A stretch of 64,000 nt of DNA from Deltaproteobacteria bacterium (GTDB lineage Bacteria; Acidobacteriota; Thermoanaerobaculia; Multivoradales; JAHZIX01): contig JAHZIX010000005.1 of NCBI GenBank assembly GCA_022601195.1, positions 62,001 to 126,000 on the forward strand, given 5' to 3'. The notes below the pieces were generated by a model. That model did not search any database and had not been told where the DNA came from. It was given only the letters and a program-made list of their open reading frames with translations. The first letter of the stretch is position 1. Each line of letters starts with the position of its first letter. Positions 8,040-16,099 of this stretch are shown one piece after another. The translations under genes were made by a program, and so were the position numbers.

Positions 8040-9410
8040 GTGCAGATCACAGATCCCCAGGGCGTCGTTTTGTACGCCAACCCTGCTCAAGCTCGGCTCC
8101 ATGGATTGGCCGTCGACGACCTGGTCGGGCGACCGGCATCTCTGCTGTCACCCCCTGAAACCAGGTCTGAGGTAGCGAGCGATCCCCCCCAGGAGGTTTC
8201 GGAACGTCGGCGAGAGAGCCTTCACCTTCGCAAGGACGGCACAACTTTCCCGGTGCAGCTAACTTCTGACATGGTGGCCACAGCCCAAGGGGAACCACTG
8301 GCTGAGGTCACTCTCTGCGAAGATATCTCCGACCGAAAAAGGGTCGAGGTGGAACTGCGCCACAGCGAAGGGCGTTTCCGCAGCTTGTTCGAGTCTGCCT
8401 CGGACATGATTCACAGTCTTTCCCCGGATGGCCATTTCGAATACGTCAACCAGGCCTGGTTGGAGACTCTCGGATATTCGAAGCAGGAGGCGCGGGAATT
8501 GCACTTTGAGGAGGTCGTGGCGGAAGAGGATCTGGAGGCATTTCGCCTGCAATTCGACCGCTTCCTTGCCGGCGAGGACCTAGAGGAGCTGGACACGATC
8601 CTGGTGAGCCGTAACGGCGAACGAATCGCCGCCGAGGGAAGTCTCAGCGCTCATCAGCGGGAAGGAGTGCCGATGGCCCTCCACGGTATTTTCCGCAACA
8701 TCACGCAACGCAAGAAAGTTGATGGCCTGAAGAACGACTTCATCGCTATGGTGAGTCACGAGCTGCGCACCCCTCTGACTTCGATCTTCGCGTCCTTGCA
8801 GCTACTCGAAGGGGGAGCCGGTGGCCCCTTGCCGGAGGAAGCCCAGGAGCTAGTGGGTATTGCAGACCGCAACAGCAAAAGGCTGGCTCAGCTGGTGGAA
8901 GATATTCTCGATGTGGAGCGCATCGAGTCGGGGCGTCTGACCTTTCACGTGCAGCCTTTGGAGCTGATGCCCCTGGTCGAGCACGTCTTGGCCTCGAGTG
9001 CAGCTCTGGCCCAGCAGAATGATATTCGGTTCGAAGTGGACGATCGAATCGGCAGCCGGCAGGTCAAGGTGGATGGAGATCGTCTCACTCAGGCCTTGTC
9101 GAATCTAGTGTCCAACGCGATCAAGTTCTCACCCCGTGGCGAGATGGTGGAGTTGGTGGTGCATTCCGTGGCGGAGCAGGTCAGTGTCGAGATTCGGGAT
9201 CGCGGTCCGGGAGTCCCAGAGGACTTTCAGGAAAAGATTTTTCAGAAATTCGTACAGGTGGACTCGCCCATGACCCGAAGCGCAGAGGGTACGGGTTTGG
9301 GACTGAGTATCACTCGCACCATCCTGGCGAGATTCGGCGCTCAAGTGCGCTATCGAGACCGGGAGGGTGGGGGCTCGAATTTTGTGGTGACGATTCCGGA
9401 GTGGGGATAG
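8040..9410 (+). CDS. C-terminal part of the interrupted histidine kinase (PAS-PAS-HisKA-HATPase)
   Basis: In frame with the preceding fragment and separated from it by a single TAA. It contains the remainder of PAS 1 (ITDPQGVVLYANPAQARLHG), PAS 2 (about residues 105-225), a HisKA H-box with phospho-accepting His in SHELRTPL (codon at 8757-8759), and an HATPase with N-box LVSNAIKF, G1 DRGPGVP, F-box FQKF and G2 GTGLGLS. The nominal GTG at 8040 has no Shine-Dalgarno and would start inside a PAS beta-strand, so it is unlikely to be a natural start. The kinase core looks undamaged, which points to a very recent nonsense mutation, a sequencing error, or rare readthrough. The receiver-kinase gene follows 34 bp downstream. 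Confidence 0.8.
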   Translation: MQITDPQGVVLYANPAQARLHGLAVDDLVGRPASLLSPPETRSEVASDPPQEVSERRRESLHLRKDGTTFPVQLTSDMVATAQGEPLAEVTLCEDISDRKRVEVELRHSEGRFRSLFESASDMIHSLSPDGHFEYVNQAWLETLGYSKQEARELHFEEVVAEEDLEAFRLQFDRFLAGEDLEELDTILVSRNGERIAAEGSLSAHQREGVPMALHGIFRNITQRKKVDGLKNDFIAMVSHELRTPLTSIFASLQLLEGGAGGPLPEEAQELVGIADRNSKRLAQLVEDILDVERIESGRLTFHVQPLELMPLVEHVLASSAALAQQNDIRFEVDDRIGSRQVKVDGDRLTQALSNLVSNAIKFSPRGEMVELVVHSVAEQVSVEIRDRGPGVPEDFQEKIFQKFVQVDSPMTRSAEGTGLGLSITRTILARFGAQVRYRDREGGGSNFVVTIPEWG

Positions 9411-9444
9411 GAGAGGAAGGGGGACTCGGAAACGAGGCGGAGCT

Positions 9445-10827
9445 ATGGCGACGATTTTGGTAGTTGATGACGATCCGACGATTCTCGTGGTCATCGAGGC
9501 AGCTCTAAAAGCAGCCGGGCACGGAGTGCTTGCCTTCGAAGACTCGGATCAAGCCTTGGAAGCGGTGACCAAGACCCGGGTCAGCGCCGCCGTCCTCGAC
9601 ATCATGATGCCGGGTCGGTCCGGCTACGAGTTGCTCAATCAGCTCCAGCGGGAGCCCCGAACTCGGGGTCTGCCGGTTCTTTTTCTTTCTTCCTTGGACT
9701 CTCCGCCGGAAAGGATTCGCGGCCTTCGGGAGGGGGCGGACGACTATCTGGGAAAACCCTTCGATCCCGAAGAGCTGGTGCTGCGGGTCGAACGTCTCGT
9801 CGAGAGAGCAGAGGCGGGATCTACAGCACTTCTTCCTGCCCAGGAAGACAGCCCGGTGCTGCGCAAGGCAGGGGAAGAAGAGATCAAGCCCGGTAGCTAC
9901 TTGGGGCGCTACGAAGTGGTCGAGTTGCTCGGTGAGGGTTCCATGGGAACCGTGTTTCGCGGCTGGGATCCAAAGTTGCAGCGCCCGGTGGCCCTCAAGA
10001 CGGTGAAATTAGATTTGGATCAGTCCTCCATGTCTCGGGCTGATTTGGTTTCGAGGTTGCTCCACGAGGCGGTTATGGGAGCTCGGTTCAGCCAGCCCAA
10101 TATCGTCGCCATTTTCGATGTTGGAGACGTGCCCCCAAGCGCCTTTATCGCTATGGAATACGTCGAGGGTCCCAGTCTCGAAGTCTACCTACAGCATCGG
10201 TTGAGAATGCCGACGGATGAGACGGTCCACTTGGCCGTTCAGGTGGCCCGGGCTCTGGCGGCGGCCCACGATAGTGAGTTGGTGCACCATGACATCAAAC
10301 CGGGCAATGTGATGCTCGGCGCGGATGGCTTCGTGAAGGTCACGGACTTCGGTTTGGCGAATTGGATCTCCGAGCTTGTGGAAAACTCCGGTCGGGTCTT
10401 TGGCACGCCGGGCTTCCTGGCGCCGGAAGCCTTGCGGGGCGATGGCTACAAACAAAGCTCAGACCTGTTCAGTCTTGGGGCTGTGATGTATCGGTGCTTG
10501 ACAGGCAAATCGGCTTTTCCCGGCAAGACCATCGCAGGCATCGTAGCTCGGACCCTCGGTGGTGGTGTGGTGCCCGTGAGGGAGCTCCAGCAGGACGTCC
10601 CTGCGGATTTGGATGCCCTGGTGCTAGAACTCCTGCAGCGGGACCCGGAGGATCGTCCAAAGAGCGCCCACGACGTGGTCGAGCGTCTGGAGAGTTTGAT
10701 CCAGGGGCCGCCGCCACGTTGGCCGTCTCAGTTAGAGGTCGTCGAGGGTGAGGTGGAAGACTCGCCTTTGGTTCACTCCCAGTTTTTTGAAGTGACTACC
10801 GGCCCGATTTCGTCCGGCTCCAGCTAA
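9445..10827 (+). CDS. Receiver domain fused to a Ser/Thr protein kinase
   Basis: 460 residues, soluble. An N-terminal receiver (1-122; D52 phospho-acceptor in LDIMMPG, K in LGKPFDPEE) is joined by a short linker to a Hanks-type kinase (about 153-425). The kinase has a glycine loop GEGSMGTVF, ATP-binding K185, catalytic D283 in VHHDIKPGNV and DFG D301. The HRD Arg is replaced by His, as in the other Ser/Thr kinase of this window. The fusion would let a two-component phosphorelay control a Ser/Thr kinase directly. It follows the histidine kinase by 34 bp, so the two probably form one operon and a kinase/receiver pair. The ATG at 9445 is preceded by a purine-rich GAGGCGGAGCT. Confidence 0.93.
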   Translation: MATILVVDDDPTILVVIEAALKAAGHGVLAFEDSDQALEAVTKTRVSAAVLDIMMPGRSGYELLNQLQREPRTRGLPVLFLSSLDSPPERIRGLREGADDYLGKPFDPEELVLRVERLVERAEAGSTALLPAQEDSPVLRKAGEEEIKPGSYLGRYEVVELLGEGSMGTVFRGWDPKLQRPVALKTVKLDLDQSSMSRADLVSRLLHEAVMGARFSQPNIVAIFDVGDVPPSAFIAMEYVEGPSLEVYLQHRLRMPTDETVHLAVQVARALAAAHDSELVHHDIKPGNVMLGADGFVKVTDFGLANWISELVENSGRVFGTPGFLAPEALRGDGYKQSSDLFSLGAVMYRCLTGKSAFPGKTIAGIVARTLGGGVVPVRELQQDVPADLDALVLELLQRDPEDRPKSAHDVVERLESLIQGPPPRWPSQLEVVEGEVEDSPLVHSQFFEVTTGPISSGSS

Positions 10828-10945
10828 GACTCTGCTGGAAAATGGGCTTGCTGAGGCGTTTCTTAGCCGGCTCCTAGACTCGATGAGGTGAATTCGAAGG
10901 GCCTCTGGCAAACGGGGCGCTGGCAATCAAGGCCTTGGCGAGGAC

Positions 10946-13783
10946 TCAGACCGTTCGCGAAAGCAACTCCAACTCGTCTCCCTCAGGCTGAAAGACGACG
11001 GCACCCACTGTACCGGGGCCTACGTGGGTCCCGATCACCGGACCCATTTCCGCGACGAAGGACTCTGTGACCTCGAAGCGTTCGACCATCAAGCTGGCCA
11101 GGCGATCGGCCCATTTGGGAGCCTTGGCGTGGCCGACGCAAACGAAACAGGGGCCATCCCCATCGAGGCGCTCCTGGAACAGGTCCAGAAGGCGTCGCTG
11201 TGCTCGCCGCCCGCCGCGAACCTTGTCGACGGGGGCTATGCGGCCATCTGTCAGGCCTAGGATCGGCTTGATATCCAGAATTTTTCCCATCCAGGCGCTC
11301 GCTTTACCAATTCTCCCACCCCGGGCGAGGTAGTCGAGGGTATCGACGACGAAGAAGGTGTGCAGACGGTCGGAGATACGGTCGATGCGCGTGGTGATCT
11401 CTTCTGCCGAGAGGCCCTTGAGAGCCATGCGAGCAGCAAAGATGGCCAGAACCCCTAGAGGGGCGCTGGTCTGGCGGCTATCGACGACTTTGAGCACCGG
11501 AAGGTCGCTGTTTCGTCGCCGGTGGTAGAGCCGAGCAAGGGCTTGCTCGGCAGCCTTCCGAGCGTGAACGACCGTCTCCGAAGGAATGTGTTCTGAAATG
11601 TGTAGAGAGACGATATCTCGCTCGGGCAATATGGAGAGGTAGCGGTGGGCGAACTCCTCGCGGCTGGGAGGGGTCGTAAAGGGGTGATGGGGACCTGCTT
11701 CGAGACGCTCATAAAAGCCTCGGGCAGTCAGCTCGAGGCCATCGTGGAAGGACTCCTCACCGAAGGTGACCCGCAAGGGGATGACCTGGATTCCTAGCCT
11801 CCGGGCTTCCCCCTCGGGTAGATCTGCCGTCGAGTCCGTAAGAATGCAAACTCGATCCACGGGCTCCTCGAGGGAGGCCAGGCCGAGCTGTTCCAAGCGA
11901 AGCAACTCTTGGAGAATCTCTCCATCCGGCGCTTCCAGTTGATCCAGCAAAGGACCCACTGTGGCGCCATCGTGGGCTGCCGAGAGGATCTGTTGTTGGG
12001 CCGGAGTGAAGCGGGTAGAGAAGAAACGGGGGCCCATTTCGACTTGGATTCGGGTTCGAGGGTCGGGCAGGTCGATTCGGCTATCCGTCTCGGCCATCAC
12101 CAGAGCCTCTGAGAGAGTCAGTTCGAGATTGCTAGTGGCCGGTTCTTTGCCAGGCCGAAAGTGGAAGGGCCCGCTGCCCATGCGACTCAGGCGACAGAAA
12201 GCTTTGATCCCTTCTGCAGGAGAGGCGGCGGCGTGGAAAAGCTCTCCCTCGGAGAGATAGAGCACCCCACTGGGTAGCTCCAACCAGCCACTGGCCCGGG
12301 CGGCGCGGAGGTCTCGGAGCAGCTCCGGAAGAGGGTTTTGAGACAATTCTCCCACTAGGGATTCGAGTTTGGCATCGACATCTACGCCCAGCTCCCGCCC
12401 CAGGAGCAGCAGTCGCAAACGCTCGAGGAAGGAGGCCGGCGTCAGGTTGGACCGGGAGAGAAATTGAATCCACCGAGGCAAGTCCCGTTCCTGTTCCTGG
12501 TCTCCCATGGCAATGACAGAGATGACTTTTCCTATGTCACTGTGGATGAACGGAGCCAAATCTGGATGGCTGACCCATTCCGAGGGCAAAACGAGAATCG
12601 AAGGAGTCAGGGCCTTCAAATAGGCAGCTCCTTCTTCGCTACTGATGCCGGGGACTACCTCGTAGCGAAAGCGCGACAGGCCACGGGCAATCCCTTGGCG
12701 TCGGTCGTCATCCGGGTCCAAGAGGATCAGGATCGGCAGGGGCACTGGCGGCTCACCTTGCGGTGCCAAGGAAGGCCCTCGGCCGCCTTTGTCCTGGGGA
12801 AGAGTCGGCTTTTCGGAGTCTTGTTCCCCTGGGCTCTCAGGGGTCTTCTTTCCCGACTTTGGAGCGGCTCGCACAAGAGAGGTCTCGAGCAGCCAGGCGA
12901 CACTGAGGTCCACCTTCTGGTGACAGAGACTGAGTCTCTCTCGGAGCTCGGTGAGGGTGACCCGTGGGCTCTGCACTAACTCCAGGAAGATCCTTCCTAC
13001 GGGAACGTCCTCAAAGGCCTCCGGCAACGGGGGAAGGGCAACCGGTTTGGCGTACAAAGGAGCTGTTGGGTCCGGGAGGAAATGTTCCCGTCGCGCCAGC
13101 TCATCTCGCAGTAGAGCTGCTTCCATGAGCAGACCTCGGACGGAGAAGAAGTCGTCGTGAGAGCCGATACTGTCGCCCTCTTCCGGGGGCGCAAATTTGA
13201 ACCGTCCCTTCTCCAGCGCCGACATGGCCAAAGCTGCTTCACGGCCGGAAAGGCTCCCATAGGCAGCCGCAGCTACCTGCCCCTGGTGCACTGCCAGGCG
13301 AGCTTTTTTCTCCCGCAGCGTCAATAGGCCGCTACGGGCACTCTGCTGGAGAGACTGGAGCAGCTCCCAGAATGGGAAATCTTCCAAACGACCTTCCAGT
13401 CCGGCTTCTTCGGGGGAGTGCGTCGCAATCAGATTCTCGATTCTCAGCCGTAGCTCATCCGGGTCGAAGGGTTTGGAGAGATAGTCCGCCGCTCCGAGGC
13501 GAAGGCCCTGCACCCGGCTTTCGCTATCGGCGAGGGAGGACAACACCAAGACGGGAACGTTCTCCGTTACTGCCTGGCTTCGGAGGCCACTGAGAACGTC
13601 GAAACCGGAGGCTTCCGGCATCATGATGTCTAGGATCACGGCGTCTATGTGATGGTGGGAGGCAGCCTGCACGGCATTCCTGGGATCCGCAACCAGAATC
13701 ACTTCGTGATCGGTTCCGCTGAAGCAGGCTTCTACCAATAGAGCGCTGTCGGGATCGTCTTCTACTACAAGTATCTTGGCCAA
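10946..13783 (-). CDS. Receiver-DUF4388-pseudoreceiver-DUF4388-DegV fusion protein
   Basis: 945 residues from the TTG at 13783; the open frame extends to 14032, but upstream sequence is not receiver-like. Order: receiver (1-122, D52 in LDIMMPE), a first DUF4388/PatA-like region (about 130-250), a second receiver-like fold lacking the Asp (VLPSEW in place of LD; about 345-460), a second DUF4388-like region (about 480-570), then a full DegV domain from residue 644 (ILTDSTADLP, TTPPSREEF, ARGGRIGKAS) to the C-terminus. DegV/FakB proteins bind fatty acids and, in Firmicutes, present them to a fatty acid kinase. Coupling that domain to phospho-receivers is unusual. It is convergent with the receiver-kinase gene and divergent from the sensor kinase. 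Confidence 0.85.
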   Translation of the reverse strand: MAKILVVEDDPDSALLVEACFSGTDHEVILVADPRNAVQAASHHHIDAVILDIMMPEASGFDVLSGLRSQAVTENVPVLVLSSLADSESRVQGLRLGAADYLSKPFDPDELRLRIENLIATHSPEEAGLEGRLEDFPFWELLQSLQQSARSGLLTLREKKARLAVHQGQVAAAAYGSLSGREAALAMSALEKGRFKFAPPEEGDSIGSHDDFFSVRGLLMEAALLRDELARREHFLPDPTAPLYAKPVALPPLPEAFEDVPVGRIFLELVQSPRVTLTELRERLSLCHQKVDLSVAWLLETSLVRAAPKSGKKTPESPGEQDSEKPTLPQDKGGRGPSLAPQGEPPVPLPILILLDPDDDRRQGIARGLSRFRYEVVPGISSEEGAAYLKALTPSILVLPSEWVSHPDLAPFIHSDIGKVISVIAMGDQEQERDLPRWIQFLSRSNLTPASFLERLRLLLLGRELGVDVDAKLESLVGELSQNPLPELLRDLRAARASGWLELPSGVLYLSEGELFHAAASPAEGIKAFCRLSRMGSGPFHFRPGKEPATSNLELTLSEALVMAETDSRIDLPDPRTRIQVEMGPRFFSTRFTPAQQQILSAAHDGATVGPLLDQLEAPDGEILQELLRLEQLGLASLEEPVDRVCILTDSTADLPEGEARRLGIQVIPLRVTFGEESFHDGLELTARGFYERLEAGPHHPFTTPPSREEFAHRYLSILPERDIVSLHISEHIPSETVVHARKAAEQALARLYHRRRNSDLPVLKVVDSRQTSAPLGVLAIFAARMALKGLSAEEITTRIDRISDRLHTFFVVDTLDYLARGGRIGKASAWMGKILDIKPILGLTDGRIAPVDKVRGGRRAQRRLLDLFQERLDGDGPCFVCVGHAKAPKWADRLASLMVERFEVTESFVAEMGPVIGTHVGPGTVGAVVFQPEGDELELLSRTV

Positions 13784-14023
13784 GAGTTGTGTTCTCGAGT
13801 CGGTCTGAGGGTACCGAGTTCCGGCGCAGCCAGGTCGCCCGGTCCGCGGGGATGCGAGAGCCGGGTTCAGGTTTCTCGGTTCGCTCCGCTTCCGTTCTGG
13901 AGCGCTGGCTAGTAAAGTACCACAAATAATGAAGTTGGCCGTAGGTGCTGTGGTTCCTGAATACGTCTCCATGGACGACTTAGGCGATCGATAGAACCGC
14001 TGTCTCAAGACCAAGGAACACGA

Positions 14024-15976
14024 TTGGCACATCGCAAAACTGTCAAAATGCGCCGCAGCCCGTTCGGTTTGCTACCGAGGGTCGCCGTCGCTCTCGCCCT
14101 GGTGGGGCTGACGCCGCTCGGGGTGCTGACGTTTCGCCTCAAGGACGTCAACCGCCAAGCCCTGGAAGATCAGGTGCTCAAGACCCACACGGTGGTAGCT
14201 CGCAACGTGGCCTCCCGGGTCGATGCGCAGCTAGCGGGTAGAAAAGCCGCAGTGGGGACCGTGGCGAATCATTCACTCTTTCTAGAAGATCCCTACAGCG
14301 CAGCGGCGGGGCAGCTCCTGAGTGGCCTGATCGAGGCTCAACCGGGGGCTGTCGCTGCGGTGTTGACCAACCACGAGGGTGAGGAGATCTTGAGGGCTCA
14401 GCTCGAGGGCCAGGGGGAGGTCGTCGATCGAGCCATGGCCATCACCCTAGCCACCGGAGAGGAAATGACTACCCTCGACGGCAGTTGGCTGCGTTTGGAT
14501 GTGCCTTTGGAGGAAGAACGGGGCTGGCTCAGCTTGGTTTCGGATCTCGACGACCTGGGCCGCGCTGTGGATACCCCGGAGTTAGGAGCGAGTGCTCAGC
14601 TAGTGCTCGCGACTCGAGATCAGCAAGTCCTAGCCGGATCTTCCCAATCTCTCGAAGAGCTGCCCGCCACTTGGGTGGAGCAGGCGGCCTCCGGAGAGAT
14701 CATGGGAGCCCGGCGAGATCTAGATATCGCTGGCCGGAGCTTTCTTGCCGCCTACGCTCCATTGGACGAGGCGCCCTGGTTCGTTACCTCCCTTCAGCCC
14801 AGTGTCGTAGCGGAAAGCGCAGCTCAGAAACTGCGGCGGCAGACCTTGTTGGCGGTTTTCGCTGCCGCTCTTCTCACCGGGTTGATATCGGCGGCGGCCT
14901 ATCGTTCTCTCGTTCGCCCGGTGCAAAAGTTGGTGCAAGCCCAGCGGCGCTTAGCGGGCCTCGAAGAGGCGCCTGCCTCCGCCAATGAGCTGGGGCAGCT
15001 GCAAGATACCTTTGAGGTTTTGGAGCGACGCCTCGAACACAAAGAAGCTCTCGGAGAGGTCTTCTTGGATCGCTATGAAGTCATCGAAGTGATCGGTGAA
15101 GGGGCCATGGGCACCGTGTTTCGTGGCTGGGATCCTCGGTTGAAGCGGGCGGTGGCCCTCAAGACCGTCAAGCTCGACAAGGAAACCTCAGAAGAGGTGC
15201 GGGTTAGCCTGTTTGAACGGCTCAGTCAGGAAGCCGTGTTGGGGGCTCGTCTTCAACAGGGAAATTTGGTCGCGGTCTACGATCTCGTCAGGTCTGGTGA
15301 TTTTGGTTTTCTGGCCATGGAGTTTGTCGATGGCGTGACCCTCGGCACCTATCTCTGGCAACGGGGAGGAACGTTGCCGCCCTGGGAAGTGGTCTATATC
15401 GCTACCGCCATCGCGCGGGGTCTGGCGGCCGCCCACTCCCATGGAGTGGTCCATCACGATGTCAAGCCGGGCAACGTATTGTTGGGTCGAGAGGGGGAGG
15501 TCAAGCTGGCAGACTTCGGAATTGCCCGCCTGCTCAGTGGCTTGAGCCAGGAGACCTCAGAACGGCTGTTTGGGACCCCCGGCTATTTGCCGCCAGAGAC
15601 CCTGCGCGGAACCGGCTATGGTCCCCGAGGGGATCTATTTGCTCTCGGCTCGGTCATGCACGAGTGCCTAACGGGAGAGCTACCCTTTCAGGGGGAATCC
15701 GTCGGCCAGCTCATCGCCAGTACCTTGGCCGGACAGAGCGGCCGCAGAGTCGACACTTGGGGGCTTATCCCCGAAGATCTACAGCGCCTCATCGAGAGTC
15801 TCCTGTGTGTCGAAGCCGATGACCGGCCCGAGTCGGCGGGGGAAGTGGCCGCCCATCTACTCAGCCTCGGTCACTACTGGCAGAAGCCCTGGGCTCCCAA
15901 CTTGGGCTCCTCTTCCCAAGGGGGCACTCCTGCGCCGACCCGCCACGGCCAGATTTTCGATCCGGTAGGTCCCTGA
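14024..15976 (+). CDS. Membrane sensor Ser/Thr protein kinase
   Basis: 650 residues: a transmembrane helix at about 18-38, a 240-residue extracytoplasmic sensor region resembling a dCache fold, a second helix at about 270-290, a HAMP-like linker, then a Hanks kinase at the C-terminus (about 345-620). The kinase has GEGAMGTVF, K380, catalytic D479 in VHHDVKPGNV, and DFG. This is the reverse of the common bacterial order (kinase first, sensor last) and resembles a histidine-kinase chassis carrying a Ser/Thr kinase. The kinase domain is closely similar to the one in the receiver-kinase gene, suggesting duplication. The TTG at 14024 has AAGGA six bases upstream; the ATG at 14048 has no such site. 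Confidence 0.9.
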   Translation: MAHRKTVKMRRSPFGLLPRVAVALALVGLTPLGVLTFRLKDVNRQALEDQVLKTHTVVARNVASRVDAQLAGRKAAVGTVANHSLFLEDPYSAAAGQLLSGLIEAQPGAVAAVLTNHEGEEILRAQLEGQGEVVDRAMAITLATGEEMTTLDGSWLRLDVPLEEERGWLSLVSDLDDLGRAVDTPELGASAQLVLATRDQQVLAGSSQSLEELPATWVEQAASGEIMGARRDLDIAGRSFLAAYAPLDEAPWFVTSLQPSVVAESAAQKLRRQTLLAVFAAALLTGLISAAAYRSLVRPVQKLVQAQRRLAGLEEAPASANELGQLQDTFEVLERRLEHKEALGEVFLDRYEVIEVIGEGAMGTVFRGWDPRLKRAVALKTVKLDKETSEEVRVSLFERLSQEAVLGARLQQGNLVAVYDLVRSGDFGFLAMEFVDGVTLGTYLWQRGGTLPPWEVVYIATAIARGLAAAHSHGVVHHDVKPGNVLLGREGEVKLADFGIARLLSGLSQETSERLFGTPGYLPPETLRGTGYGPRGDLFALGSVMHECLTGELPFQGESVGQLIASTLAGQSGRRVDTWGLIPEDLQRLIESLLCVEADDRPESAGEVAAHLLSLGHYWQKPWAPNLGSSSQGGTPAPTRHGQIFDPVGP

Positions 15977-16099
15977 GCGAAGGCGTCCTTTCTCAGCAGG
16001 GGGCGTCCTCTCTCAGTAGGAACGGTACCGATGAGTCGAGAAGCTCTTGCTAGGGTATGATTCAAGAGATCGCTGAATACATTCTGAGGGAGACGGTCC

